Below are positions 46,524 to 58,759 of a stretch of DNA of 64,000 bases, one piece after another. Source of the stretch: Sphagnum compactum (taxonomy: Eukaryota; Bryophyta; Sphagnopsida; Sphagnales). The number at the start of each line of letters is the position of its first letter. Position 1 is the first letter of the stretch. Where the stretch lies: assembly GCA_965153455.1 (NCBI GenBank), contig OZ234503.1, positions 14,327,118-14,391,117 on the forward strand, given 5' to 3'. Under the pieces are notes generated by a model. It was not told the DNA's origin, did not search any database, and saw only the letters and a list, made by a program, of their open reading frames with translations. The position numbers were made by a program, and so were the translations under genes.

Positions 46524-46916
46524 ATTGAAAATTGTGTCTATTCATGATGTATTTTTTGGACATTTGCAATTTGAGAGGAAGGTTCAAGAATTATGGTCCT
46601 AATTAAATGAAAGAATGAAGGTGTTTTGAAACGTTAAAATTGTCAAGGAATTGGTTTCAAAACAACAAAAATGCCTACAAACTCAATGAAGATCTTCTTT
46701 GGTTTTGAGTGTAAGTTTGTCCATCTTTCCAATTTTGTGGACTGAAAAAAAATTCTTTTGTTGGTAGATTACATTAGGAAAGAGGTCCAAGGTTTTCAAC
46801 AAGTCAATAGATCTTTTGAGAATGCTTCAAACATGTTTTTTCCTAGTTTCTTTTATACTTCAATACTGCATAATTGAAAAACTTGATTATTTATGACTTT
46901 GGCTTTTAGCTAGTGT

Positions 46917-47470
46917 TCATAATCTCAGACCAATGACACTTACACTTGAAGAAGGCAAAATTGTTGGAATTAATGGTGGTGTTGATTTTTCATTTAGACA
47001 ACACCCCATGACAACTAATGTTGTTTCTATTAGATTAATGCCTGGTTCATCAATCTCCATGTCTTTTTCAATGTCATGTGTTACTGTAAAAAGAGAAGCA
47101 TTTGTCTTTGTGTCCATGGCAACAAGTTGAAACTTTTATAAGCCTTGTTTTCTCCCACCCTTGTTTATTCCTTTCCATGCATTTTGTAACCATTCATAGA
47201 TCTGTGGTTTCAAATTGTTCATTTTTAAAGCAATGTTGGGATCTTTACCATTCTCAATTAGCTATTTGATGACCCCAATTGTCTAATTGTTGAACTCCAT
47301 CTTGAATGCATGCTTGAGTGGGCATTGCAAAATGACATCAACTGGTTGGAGAATGTTTGGTTAGTTTGCTGGAATAAAAACAACTAAGATATTTGATAAG
47401 TCCATCTCTAAAGAGGAGGAATACTCTAGAAGACCAATGGATGGCATAATCTTATATGCTTTAAATAATG
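46917..47470 (-). pseudogene. decayed pogo/CENP-B-like transposase, C-terminal part, copy 2
   Basis: The minus strand reads ILVVFIPAN-PNILQPVDVI, LQCPLKHAFKMEFNN, LIENGKDPNIALKMNNLKPQ and IYEWLQNAWKGINKGG. This follows the catalytic-core end and C-terminus of the same family as the copy at 31660-32660 (typically ...PANCTSVFQPADV...LKHAF...LKP..). In-frame TAG and TAA codons interrupt it. The two fragments overlap little, so they may derive from different insertions. Confidence 0.75.
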
Positions 47471-47937
47471 AATATTAAATATCTATAAGATGTATATGAA
47501 AGGAGTAGATGTATCATCCATTTTCCTTTGAGTATTTAAGGGGTTATGGGTGGAGCATTCACCTCTAAACATCAAAGAATTTTAAAATACACTAAATTGC
47601 AAAGCAATTTGGTTTGCCTTGATATCTAGGGGTTAAGCCCATTGTTCATTTTTGTTCTTCCATGTTTATATCCTCTTGTTAAGAAGTGTGTGGACTGGTA
47701 TGTAATGAAATCTATCATAATTTTGTAATGAACCCAATCTATGATTTTAATTGTGAAAATGTTCATAAGTAGAAGGTTTATGTGGGCTTAGTGAGTGATC
47801 CCCCCTTTTAAGGTAAGCTTGTTAAGCATGTTTAGTGATGAACCCCCTTTTGGGTATGCCTCACCAAACCTTAGGTACATGAATGATCCTAGCCCAAGAC
47901 ATGGAAATGTTGCCTCTTTACGGTGTGAAAGGATTGT

Positions 47938-47973
47938 GGGGGGGGGGGGGGGAGGGGGGGGTGGTGGGGGGGT
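47938..47973 (+). repeat. G-run tract
   Basis: About 34 bases are nearly all G with single A and T interruptions, able in principle to form G-quadruplexes. Similar C runs lie at 24031-24044, 37295-37310 and 53703-53719. Run lengths may be inaccurate in the assembly. Confidence 0.85.
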
Positions 47974-48429
47974 GTTATTCCACTTGATCTTTTATTAAGG
48001 GTACATTTTCAAAATTCATTACTTTCAAGGTCAAAAACACGTGTAATTTGAAACAAACATGTTCAAATGCATTTAAATAAGAATTTCACCAATTTCAAGT
48101 GCTTTCTCTTTTATAATCTTCAATGTTAATATCCTCTTTAATTTTGAAAAATATTGTCACACATTTGATAAAGAAAATGGGTATTTGAAAAAAAATTATT
48201 GTGGTAGTTGCTTTGAACATGCAAAAAGACCCTTGAAACATCATCAATTTGCATCAAGTTTTGAACAATGAAACTTTATAAGTAATCAAACTTTAAAAAG
48301 AAAATAAATTGAAAACTCTTTTGTTATGTTCCTCTTGTGATTTTTAAAAGATATAAAATTATAATTTTTAGTAGTTGTGACACGCCTTGTGACTCCTTTA
48401 TTGTAGTTGCACCCATTATAACATTTTAA

Positions 48430-48660
48430 TGTTCAAAATTCAAAAACAAATGTTTGATGAAACTAATACTTAGTTAAACATTATTTAAACATTGGTTAAA
48501 TAAAAAATTGGATAAACCTTGATTAAACATTGGTTAAACAAAAACTTGATTAAGCCTTGGCTAAATATTGACTTTAAATTAAAATTTGATTAAATCTTGG
48601 TTAGACATTGTTTAAACTTTGGCAAAATAAAAGTATGGCACAAATAAAATTTGTTTAAAC
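48430..48660. repeat. degenerate minisatellite (attggttaaacaaaa unit)
   Basis: About a dozen variants of aaacattggttaaa, ttgattaa and cttggctaaa occur. The unit resembles the array at 37.6-38.0 kb. Confidence 0.75.
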
Positions 48661-48717
48661 AAAAGAAATGACAAGTTGCCAACTTAAGTGTCGAGAGCTT
48701 GGCCATTTTCAGCTACA

Positions 48718-48732
48718 AGAGAGAGAGAGAGA
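48718..48732. repeat. (GA)n microsatellite
   Basis: agagagagagagaga, with a matching (CT)n run at 48894-48904; together they can pair. Confidence 0.8.
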
Positions 48733-49157
48733 AGGGCCTCAAGTAAGTGGCAGTTTTTCAATTCTTGGACGCCATTTTCAACTAAAATATCTTTGGGAGA
48801 TCCAACTCTTACCACAAGATCTTTTGAGTTGCATACCCACCTTTTGAGCTCTTGTCAGCTCAGTTCCTTAAGTGACACGTATGATGTAAAACTGTCTCTC
48901 TCTCTAAAAGCACCAACCTTAGCCTAAAATCACTTCTTTGAGTGATTTAACAAAAAAAGCCAAGCCTTCGTGTTGCAGCTTCTGACTTGATTGCACATGT
49001 GACCTTTTTAGGCCACTGAAATCACAGTTTTAAATTTTTTGGGAAACTTTTCTTTATTTGACAATCAAAAGTGTGACCAAATGGCTCTTTACCTTTAGCC
49101 ATGATTGCTTGCACATGTGACCTTTTTTGGGTTGTTGGGTGTGTCTCTGTAACAAAA

Positions 49158-49251
49158 AAATGTGAAACACTTTGTTGGTGTGTTTGTAAGAAGGAAATGT
49201 GCAATACTTTGTTCGTGTGTTTGTAAGAAGAAAATGTGAAACACTTTGTTT
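49158..49251. repeat. tandem repeat, unit 37 bp, 2.5 copies
   Basis: Units start at 49158, 49195 and 49232 with aaatgtg(a/c)aa. Each full unit holds actttgtt-gtgtgtttgta and agaag. Confidence 0.92.
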
Positions 49252-49278
49252 GTCAGTTAATTGGCCAGAGTGAGTGAA

Positions 49279-49548
49279 CATGCCCATTGCACCGATGAGT
49301 GAGTTGGTCATTGATTAAAGAAGCATGTGTCACTGTTCGAATAAGACCCCGTGCTCAAACACACACGATTTAGGAACAATTGTGTGTGGCTTTTTTTGTT
49401 GCACTATTACGGTAACCATGCCCATCATTGTACGTTTCAATAGTGCACAGATGAGTTGGTCCTTAATTAGAGAAGCATGTGTTGTTGTTCAAATAAGACC
49501 CTGTGAACAAACACATGATTCAGGAACATTGTGTTTGGCTTTTTTTTT
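49279..49548. repeat. two-copy tandem duplication, about 140 bp
   Basis: Copies start with catgcccat at 49279 and 49418. Both contain gatgag, gttggtc, agaagcatgtgt, aataagaccc, aaacacacgat/aaacacatgat, aggaaca and tgt-tggctttttt. The second has an extra insertion near its start. Confidence 0.85.
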
Positions 49549-49559
49549 TTTTTCCCCAG

Positions 49560-51590
49560 CATTCAACCAAAGATAGTGTGTTTTGCCTTTGGATATGGGT
49601 GTGAATTAGGGCACTTATAAAATTAGATAAACTCTTATTGAAAGGGATTGTTTGGTCATGGGAGATGAGTTGTCACATTACAATGCACACTACTAGTTAC
49701 AAATTTGTAAAAATCCTCATGTGGATGGTGGTTTTAGTGCTTTGGGTTATGGGTGTGATTTAATTTAAGGTAGATTTAAAGATTGGTTATGGGAGTTGAT
49801 TTATCACATTGAACAACATTCATAGGTATCATGACTGTGTTAAAACCCTAACTATCTTAGAATGCATATTTCAAACTTAAAGCATACACTTTATAATAAT
49901 GTACCCTAATATGCAAAGGACACATTGTTTACTTTGGTTATTACATTGTGTAAAGCATACCAAAAGAGTTTCCTTTCGATTTTGAACACGATGCATTTTT
50001 TGTCAAAACAAAGCATCATAATCACAAGTTCATGGGGCAAGTTCAATACAACTAAAAACTAAGCCATTCAATTTTACTTGTCTTAACTATTCAAAGCATG
50101 TTTCGTTACCAACAAATGTGTAAGATGAAGTTGAAACTTCCTTAAAGATTTTAATTCTTAATGCAATATTATCAAAATTTTATGTAGGAGACAAAAAAAA
50201 TAGATTAAAATAGAGCCAAGCCATCCTTGAGACATCATTTCGGAAAGTGGTAAGTTTTAAATATTTTGGTACTCAAGGGTGTAATTACCATAAAAGGAGC
50301 CACTAACAACAAGGTTAGAGTCTTTACCAAGGATTATAATGTACATGTGGCCTTCACATATTGGTTTATTAAGTACTAAAATCACATTCAAACATTTTTC
50401 CTTTTTTGAAATATATATTTTTGAACTTGATATTGAAACCATATATGACCCATAATATAATGAAAATTTATCTATATTACATCAAATTTTACATTATAAT
50501 CAAATGTACAACACTTTTGACTGGACCTATTATGAATTGAAATTATAAGAATATTGAAATCCATCTTTGGGTGGACCCATTAGGAATCATCTCAAGGAAT
50601 GATAAAATTGATAAAACTATCAAAATAATATTTTTGGACCCTTATTTTAAAATGTTTTCATAATCACAATTTATTTATTTTTATCATGTTTATGCATTGC
50701 ATGCCAAAATATAAAACTTTAAATGTTCATTGGAATAAAAGAATGAGAATTATGTCAATTTTGATTTCCTAATTGCAATGGCCCTTTTTTAAATCACCTT
50801 CATGAAATTTGAAAATTCATAATTAAATTCTACCTATTCAATTAATTACATAATAAAAATTCTAATAGAATTTTTTTTAAGGTACGATGGAAATTATTTC
50901 AAAGAATTTTCAATAATAAATAATTAATACAAAATTATTTATTATTTATTTGTAGCTATTAAACATTGGTTCTACCCATTAATTATCAACTAATTAATTA
51001 ACTTGTAATTAGAATTTAATAATAGCTATTATGTATTAAGTATAATGTAGTTAATATCTAATAATCTTATTGTCTTACGTACCTAATTTGATTGCTGAAT
51101 ACTAATTAACCTAACTTAATTACTTACTTATATACCTACCTACCTATTCATCTACCTATTTGTTTAACTACTTTTTAAACCTACTTAGCCCACCCACAAT
51201 ATATGCAAAGTGTAAATTGACATGCCCTAAATACAACATAATCTATAAATATATTTTGATCTATTTCAAAACATTATAATGTACATAAATAATATAGGTA
51301 CAGCACATAGAGGTTACCAAGCTGTGATTATTTTTGCAATTAATTTGATATAAAGGTCTTTTCTTATATGAAAAGCCCATAAAATAATCAACATGGAAGG
51401 ATGGCAAATTTAGTAATTGCACCAGAATGTAATAATAATAATAGATTGAAAAGGATGTTGACTAGTTATAAAAATGATAAAACATAGTAGCAAATGACAA
51501 TTAATTGCATATAATCACAAATTGAATGGTTGCATAATGCAAGATTTTTTTTAGTATTAAAATGTGTTGTTCATGATTAGTGTGCATTGC
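49560..51590. other. very AT-rich intergenic DNA, no gene seen
   Basis: Only short frames were noted. A small tacctacctacc run lies at 51132-51150. Confidence 0.5.
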
Positions 51591-51599
51591 ATGAGCCAT

Positions 51600-52660
51600 T
51601 GCACAAATCTAATGGTCTAAACTTTTTAAACTTGGCATTGTGAAAAATATTGAAGATATGTTGCAAAGCTTGTATGTGTATTTATTTCACAATCGAAAGA
51701 GAACTCAACAATCTGTTAAACTTGTCAACATCATGAAATCAAGGGGTCAATGCATTCTCAAGAACATCAAGGCATAATGGAATTCAACAATGTTCCTTCT
51801 TAAGATAATGTTAAATGAATACAAAGCCCTAATATTGAAAATGCATCAAAATTATGGTGTAAATAATCAAGATGTTCATAATTTGGATCCACTTTTTAAT
51901 TTGGAAGTAATGTTGGGACTTCCTTGCTCCATGCTAGTGCTTAAAGGGTTGGATGAATTGAACAAATTTCATTGGGCATTTGATTTAAACACAAGTTTGG
52001 AAAACTTGAACTTTCGAATTTTTAACATTTCCATCATGATGCATTGTCATTGTCCTTAAACAACACTCTATGTGCCTATGATGTGAATCACATTCCAACA
52101 AATTGTTGATGATGTTCAAAGGTAATGTTCTAAAACAACATCCAAGGTTAGTGAGGAGCTTGAAAAACAATTTTGATGTGTAAGATGTGATGGATGCTTT
52201 AAGTCTAGTTTACCCACAATATTGGTTGAAATCAACATGTGAAGAAACCTTCCCTATCCATTTTGCTATCTTGAAAGGGGTTTACTAGCTATTCAAGAAG
52301 CTTGGATCAAGCTAAATATGGATCCCAACAATAGTAGATGATCACATTTTGGAGTTGCAATGGTTTTTTTTCAAAATCACCATGCAATCCAATGCTAAGT
52401 GTGCTATGGACCATCCCATGGATTTGAATCCCTTGTTCAAGCTTTGGAAAAAGTTGTCCAACAATGCCTTGTTATCTACTTATGCTAATGAGTTCATGAA
52501 AGTGATACAATTGGTGGTAATTCAGATTATGGGATTTGTGGAAGATGAAAGAACTTACTGAAAAGAAGATTTCAAAATAGGTTGTGTGGGCATTTGGATT
52601 TTGTGTTTTGAATGTTTGCACAACCTTTTTGCACAATTGATATTGTTTTTTGTATGACAA
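51600..52660 (+). pseudogene. decayed hAT-like transposase
   Basis: Segments in order are FFHNRKRTQQSVKLVNIMKS, CILKNIKA-WNSTMFLLKIM, LNEYKALILKM, LDPLFNLEVMLGLPCSMLVL, PQYWLKSTCEETFPIHF, ILELQWFFFKITMQSNAKCA, DLNPLFKLWKKLSNNALLS and IQIMGFVEDERTY. Last comes, in a new frame, QNRLCGHLDFVF-MFAQPF. The N-terminal-to-C-terminal order and the V-EDERT motif followed by NRL...MFAQ match hAT-like transposases I recognise from early land-plant genomes. Stop codons and at least two frameshifts make it a pseudogene. It is a different subfamily from the relic at 44.2-45.2 kb. Confidence 0.78.
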
Positions 52661-53103
52661 TTCCATCATTGTTTGGTTTTATGAGAAAGAGAGGAGGGGT
52701 CTTTTGGCTTGAATTAAGACAATTTCAAATAATGACTCATTGTTGTTCTAGGGTAAATCAAAAGTTGCAATTTTTGTGAACATCTTGATTGCACTTATGG
52801 CGTAGTCCATGATAAATTTGCACAATCACAAACCTTAATTTAGATTGCATTGTAATTTGTAAATGTTGGGCATGCTTAGTTCATCTTTTCAATTTCAAAT
52901 TTTTCATTTTGCTTTCATTTTATAATTTGATTGTGTATTATGATTTAATATTTATTAATGTGAAGTTCTAACAATTCAAAATTAACTAAGGCTAGCTTTC
53001 TATGTTGGTTGTGTGGGTGAGGTTATATGTGACAAGTGCAAGTTAAATCTATTCCAAATAACCCCCAATTTCTATGATGTTGGCCAATTTGGCCTCTAGG
53101 TAA
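52661..53103. other. intergenic DNA, no gene seen
   Basis: This is the 3' flank of the hAT-like relic and may include its non-coding end. No terminal inverted repeat could be assigned. Confidence 0.4.
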
Positions 53104-53737
53104 GGTGAAAGCACACTAAAATGGCCAAAAACTGTTGTCATAAAAATTGTTTTCCAAATTTTTGCAACTTTCAACTTCCACAAAACCAATATTAAAAGAA
53201 AATTTCATAAATCATATTCAAAATAAGGTAGTTCAATTGCCAAACAATGCAATTTTCATAGGAAACTACATTTTTTGATTAACATTTAATGATTAAAGAA
53301 CATATTTGTGAAAAAATAAAATTGTAACAATATATTGCAAAATGAAAACATATTCTAAAATGATTCAAATAACTTCAAAACTTGATGAAATATTTAATTA
53401 TCTATTGAATATGATTTGATTGTATTATTTAATTTATAATTGAAAAGTTTGATTCATGTAATTTTACATAAAACATTTGGACAAGTTTTTTATTCAAATG
53501 AGCATAAGTGTGTTGAAAAAAAAACATTTTGTTGAAAAACTACTTTCATTTGCAAGATTATAAGGATTATGTTCAAGGCCTTTGTACCAAAATCCATTCT
53601 ATATGTTTATCAAAATGCTAAATGAAATAAATAAATAAATAAAACTGCCCCAAAATAATACAAAATGTATTAAAAAAAAAGAGGACATTTTCTTGCCCAA
53701 AGCCCCCCCCCCCCCCCCCTTAGTGTGGTTTCGCCCC
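53104..53737. mobile_element. TIR element family B, copy 2, about 634 bp
   Basis: The left end ggtgaaagcacactaaaatg pairs with the right end ttagtgtggtttcgcccc (reverse complement ggggcgaaaccacactaa). Size and terminus match copy 1 at 45905-46523. A 17-C run lies just inside the right end. Confidence 0.65.
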
Positions 53738-53814
53738 TATAGATTTATCTTTCCTTGGCCCTAGATTTTTTTATAAGTTTGCATCATTAGAACTTTCATC
53801 AAATGTGTGGATTG

Positions 53815-53880
53815 GAGGTCAAGGTCATGCACTACCGCTTGGTGCAGTGTCCTCGTGACAAGGATTCAACCCCCTCATGT
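53815..53880 (+). repeat. tRNA-like SINE head
   Basis: aggtcatgcactaccgcttg carries an A-box-like stretch before tggtgcagtg, and gacaaggattcaaccccct resembles a B box. No complete cloverleaf forms, so it is a tRNA-derived repeat at best. Confidence 0.4.
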
Positions 53881-54857
53881 GACTTTTCAACTTGTTTTAC
53901 AATGATTGTTCGATTTGATGTGGTTTTTGATTTTTTGCTCAAATATTAAAAACTTGTAAAAGTTGCTTGTATGTGTAATCCAAGATGTAATTTTGAACTC
54001 AAGCAACCCTAGTCAAGATTGCATCTCCAAGTTTTGCCATATGGACACTCTTGCACTCAATCAAAAGGCTTCACATTTTTTCTTGCTATAACCTAACTCT
54101 AGCCTAAATAAGTTGGAGAGTTAAGGACGTATAAACTAGTGTTGGGTTTGTATGTTCTTTAGAGAGACCAGCCAATAATACAAGTATAAAAAATAAGACA
54201 ATGTACTCCCAAAGAATTGAACCTCAATATGCAAAGCATCTCCAAAATCAAAACCCTAAGCATATTCATCACTTAGTTGTTGCATACTGAATAAAAAAAA
54301 AAAGTCTTTTTTTGTTTCTAATACAAAGATAACATCAATAGTGGTTTGTTATCAATTAATAATCACATATCATGTTCTTGCCAAATCAAGATCAAGTGGG
54401 TATGATACCTTGCCTAGTCCATGGAAATGACTATATGAAGATATACGGATATCGCTGTGCAAAAGGAATAGTCTAGATCGGAGGCTATTTGAGGGAAAGA
54501 AAACCTAATTGGTTGTGTTTAACATGTTGTGTAAATGTGCAAGATTCAAGCTATGAAATGAGGAGTTGGTGATATTGAAAATTGTGAGATTTTGGTGCCG
54601 TTTGCAAGATGTGTTTAGATTTCATTTAATAATCTTCAACTTTAATATCTCTTTTTTAGGTTCAAAGTCATTGAATTACTTGTTACCCATCATTTTTTAT
54701 TCTTACCTATCAAAACACAGGTAGGCCCCTTTGTCAAAAAAAAAAAAAACCCAGGTGTAACTATAGGAATAGTGACGGTGCCACCAGTGATAGCTCCATA
54801 GGCACTTCCGGAGGGCAGAGACAACAAACGCCTTTTCAGATCTCCCCAAGTCTAAGT

Positions 54858-54876
54858 AACTTACTTACTTACTTAC
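54858..54876. repeat. (ACTT)n microsatellite
   Basis: Four to five acttacttactt units directly precede the repeat copy that extends through 55005-55240. Confidence 0.85.
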
Positions 54877-55004
54877 AATTTAGCGTCATTAAGTGGGCCA
54901 AACAGCGCCCGGGCCAGAACCCAATTGACAACTTGTTATTGATTGGGGCTCCCCAGCCTGTCTACCTTATTAGCTTTTGCCTCCATCCTCAAGATGGGCT
55001 GTTA

Positions 55005-55240
55005 CTGCAGGGGAGGAATCTTCTAGGCTACGAGCTTTATGGGGTTTACCTCCCCTTTCTGTAGTTGATTTGCTTCATGCGAATGGTGGAGGCTTGGGTT
55101 CTTAGTGGCTCCCTTTCCTCTTTGAGGCCCACCTTTGTTGGGCTGTTTGCTTGCCTGGCCTTTCGGTCCTTGCCCCTTGTTTCCTTTCTCTCCCTTTCTT
55201 GGGTGCTTTCTTTCTGTAAAGTTCGGCAGGGTTTATCATC
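55005..55240 (+). mobile_element. LINE- or SINE-like 3' segment, copy 2
   Basis: This is the partner of 43345-43600. Its similarity to copy 1 begins near the tctaggct block, and about 110 bp of unshared sequence starting at 54880 may be its 5' extension. It ends aaagttcggcagggtttatc. Confidence 0.7.
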
Positions 55241-55249
55241 TTGCACATG

Positions 55250-56660
55250 ATTTCAACTGCACCTCTGATCCACCGCATCATGTGACCTACACCATCGCAG
55301 CAAAGTTGAAAAACTAAAAGCTCCCAGATGTATATGTCCGGATTCCTTTTGTAGAACATGGAACAAATTTGGTGACTCTCATTCAAGCAAGTAAGTGGTG
55401 GGGAGGGTGGGGGCGGGGGAGAGATCAAAAGGAGTCAGAACTAGATCTCCTATTTCACACATGTGCTAGAAGAAGCCTGCACATAGACTTGTTTGGGGAA
55501 AAAGGGGTATGGATGTTGTGAGCCTCAAGAAACATAATATCTCCTTTTTCATTCAACAATGCAGGCAACTTGGCAAGTGGCTTATATGTTAAGTTACCAT
55601 GTGTGCAATCTATACAAGGTTTCTGGACAAAGCCCTCCCAAAAAAGGATTAACTGGGTAGTCTTACTTTTTGGTTCTGAGCCTTTAGTGCCAGGGGCCCA
55701 CCCCATTTCAGTCTCCTTTCAAGCACTTCATTAGACGCCAGGGACTATTGCAGGCAACTTGCTGAGGCTAGTTGTGTCACTGAGTGGACTAAAAGTTAAT
55801 GAATAGTGGTAGCACAAAAACAAGAGTGAGACAAACAGGCTACGTACCAAGTCCTTGTACCCTGTAGCCAAGTTGCAAGGTTGTTTGTCTCCTCTGGTCT
55901 AGATCCTGGAACAAAAGATTGAACCCATAATCATAAGACAAGATTTGTACATGTTCAACCCCCTTTCCTTATTTTAATCACTTGAGCAACTTCCAACTCC
56001 CCTCACATTATCCTTAGCCAACCGCACATAATAATATCCTAGCCTAGTCCTCACTAGATCTCTCCTCTACCAATAATTGTTTTCACCCTCTCCTTATGTA
56101 AAGCTGGTGTGACAAATGCTTCCTTTTCCTGTTGCTAGGGGTATTGCTTCCTTTAGGAGGTGGGTAAGAGCAGCTCTTCCACGGCTGTGTATAAATGGTA
56201 TGTATGCTGGTTTGGGACAAAAAATTGGCTTTGGGCCAATATATATGAATAAGATTTAGTTCTCTGAGAGCATCTCTACCCAAAAGAGTAAATTGGCCCG
56301 TCCAAATTATTTTAACTAAAGAACAACCTTCAAATAATGCTAAACTCAGTTTGGGCCTGAAGACATGTCTGCTCACACCCCTTATTTGTGCCTCCACCAA
56401 CTATTATCACATCTCACATGAAGTGTAAATTGTTTCTCCAGACCCACCCATGAAAACACAAAATTGGGCAATCATTTTGGCTGACCAATAAAAAACAATC
56501 AATTTTTTACTGGGCCTTCTGGGGACCTTTTTTCTATGAAAGCCAAATTTTGAAATAAAAAACGCAAAAAAAAAACTTCCCCTTGATGGACACCATGCCT
56601 TCGAATGCTTGTGAACAAGCAAATTGCATTGAGCAACCGAGAAAACTGAATCTATTAGGT
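55250..56660. other. intergenic DNA with MITE-like termini
   Basis: agagcagctcttccacggct at 56167 and agagcatctctacccaaaag at 56272 resemble the termini of the elements at 11540 and 28835, so fragments of that family lie here. No gene was supported. Confidence 0.4.
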
Positions 56661-56669
56661 TTCATCGCT

Positions 56670-56872
56670 TCATGTTTGTTGAGAAGTATCATCTATATCT
56701 TCACATAGTGATGAGCCTAAACATTTCTTGCACACACCAATTCCATCAAACATTGCTCCAGGTGCCATTGCACACAGCGTCATTCCACCTATCCAGGGTT
56801 CAAGCTGCTGTTGAGTGAGAGAGCAAACTTGTGTCTTCTTACGTTTGAAGTCTGGATAACCCACATCTTCCT
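56670..56872 (-). CDS. possible C-terminal exon of an unknown protein
   Basis: After an acceptor-like tggtcatag, a minus-strand frame of about 66 codons reads EDVGYPDFKRKKTQVCSLTQ...WIGGMTLCAMAPGAMFDGIG, then VCKKCLGSSLCEDIDDTSQQ, and ends with TGA. The composition is protein-like, with a short CxxC pair and an acidic end. I do not recognise the family. It could be the last exon of the minus-strand candidate at 59581-61004, but no linking exons between them could be verified. Confidence 0.3.
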
Positions 56873-57093
56873 ATGACCAGAGGTCCGAATTCAGCTGATC
56901 AGCTAAGAATGCAATTTCATGTTGCTTAGCTCAGACCAAGCTATTACAACTCCCTACAAATAACAGTCTACACTTACATGGATGATCAAGGACATCATAT
57001 TGATTACCTTCTCCAATCCATGATCCTGTCATTAGCCAAATGGAGCTCTGCAACCAACAGGCTTCATCAAGGCCCAAGTTTGTTCTGTTTCAC

Positions 57094-58060
57094 TCATGCA
57101 TGAATAGACCATCTCAATTCATGGTCCTCTCCAATCACCACATCAAGTTGGCAGCTGAATATAAGACTTCCACCATGACTTTGTGATACAAGATACATGG
57201 AGAAGACATTGCTACTAGACATGTTTCTACAGAAAAGACACCAGGCTACTTGACATCCCCCTATGTCAAATGGTCTAAGTTTGCATAGAAAGTTCAATGT
57301 CTCAAATGTGTCAAATAGGTAGGTTGTTGGATCTCCATGCGAGCAAAACTGTAAGTTGTAAGGCTTGAAATTATGCATTCTCTGGTGTTGGTGGATCTAA
57401 TCTTCTGCTAAACCCTTTGAAAGAGAAGAAACAGCAGAACCCTTGATCTCTTGATCTGCCCTAAAATGGGCTTCCATTTTGGCAAAACACCGAAATCCAC
57501 AACCCTACATCACTACAAATATCATCTACAACCACCACTCTTTCAATCCCTAACTCAGGTGTTCACATAATAACAATCTAGCATATAGTCAAATCAAGGA
57601 GATCATAACAAAAAGTAACATCTTGTTGCAAAGATAAATGAAGGAAATCAGCTTAGTTTCAACATTGAATTGCCTACAAAGGAGGTTCAAATTGGATCAA
57701 GATATTACAGGATGTGTACAATATCACAACCACATTGTAACATCAAAGTGATCAAAAATCTTCAAATTTTCTGCTATCTATTGACCATCCTTTTTTTGCA
57801 TACTGAATGTCATTGTTGTTGCCCTTTGTGATGCTCCATCTGAGTAATGTTTATGTTTCCAAGAGCCTGAACTTAGATGACATGATCTCCATGTTTTGGT
57901 TTTGCCATCCCAATGGTTTGTTCCATAATATCCACCCTCCCTATCTAGTGGAAAAATTCCATGGCAACTATATTGTGAATTGCCCCCATCAACTATGAGC
58001 ACATTCACAAACCCCCACAGGAAGCATCTTGAACACAAACTCGTTCTCAACTAGTTTGCA
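57094..58060 (-). other. unassigned open frames on the minus strand
   Basis: Frames at 57094-57378 and 57778-58050 are longer than most here. The latter (GGYYGTNHWDGKTKTWRS and similar) has ordinary protein-like composition. No motif, splice context or family was recognised, so they may be intron sequence, TE debris or exons of the gene whose other parts lie at 56.7 and 59.6-61 kb. Confidence 0.2.
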
Positions 58061-58457
58061 ACCACTATAGGTTCCTGATTATGGCATGTAATGTGCACAT
58101 CATGCTTTCTTCAATTGCCTGAGTGCAAAAGAATCTTTGATAAAGACATTTGAATCAAAGATTCATAACTAAACAAGTGTTGTACACAAAACCTACTCTT
58201 TAATTGGGGAGTGCAAATAGTCCACTACTGAACCATTTGTGGATAACAAGATTTCTTATTCACACAATGCTATTTTGTAACAAATTGTTACACTTTTGCA
58301 CAAATTAATGCATTGGATATGGAAAAACACATATCTATTTGTTCTCTGTTAGGACCATTGTATCTCCATTACAAGATATAGACACTACCTTGGAGCCTGA
58401 TTATGCCCAAATTGTGTTGGCTCACAAACCTTTATTAAATTGTGGAGTTTCTTGCAG

Positions 58458-58750
58458 CAAGTCAGAGACACACCTCAAATGGTATTTTCACACAAAGGTG
58501 GCGGGGAATTTATGACCCGACCAATAATCAGGCGCTGTTTACTGTGCTGCATCTGCTTGATGGCCTCAGCTCGCCTAAATGCTGCCTACCCACATGATCT
58601 CCAAAGGATGTCTTTTATGTATCTATCCATGTAAAGAATTGGAGAACCATGCTAATGGTCTCTACAAGTTGGCAAGAAATTGGTTCTGCTGGAAGGGCAG
58701 GAGCTGCCAATTTAAGTCCCGATGCAATTCTTGCATTGTTCAATTCTTGA
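58458..58750 (+). pseudogene. exon-like fragment of an unknown gene with one internal TGA
   Basis: After a good acceptor (gtttcttgcag, ending 58457) one frame runs 97 codons to a TGA at 58748-58750, interrupted only by TGA at 58595-58597. Translation before the stop reads SQRHTSNGIFTQRWRGIYDP, then TNNQALFTVLHLLDGLSSPK. After it come SPKDVFYVSIHVKNWRTMLM, then VSTSWQEIGSAGRAGAANLS and PDAILALFNS. Both halves look like real protein, so the stop is probably a recent nonsense mutation, or this is a captured gene fragment. I do not recognise the family; the GSAGRAG stretch alone is not enough to call a helicase. Confidence 0.4.
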
Positions 58751-58759
58751 CACCTTATT

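Noticed and set aside
49258-49576. Cys-rich plus-strand frame (49325-49576)
   Set aside because: It spans both copies of a tandem duplication and a T-run, and has no start context or homologue.
55046-55428. minus-strand Arg/Lys- and Pro-rich frames
   Set aside because: They are the antisense of the LINE/SINE-like repeat copy and a ggggagg-rich tract.
58680-58720. helicase-like motif (QEIGSAGRAG)
   Set aside because: It superficially resembles the RecQ/DEAD motif VI (QxxGRxGR), but surrounding residues and upstream motifs are absent.
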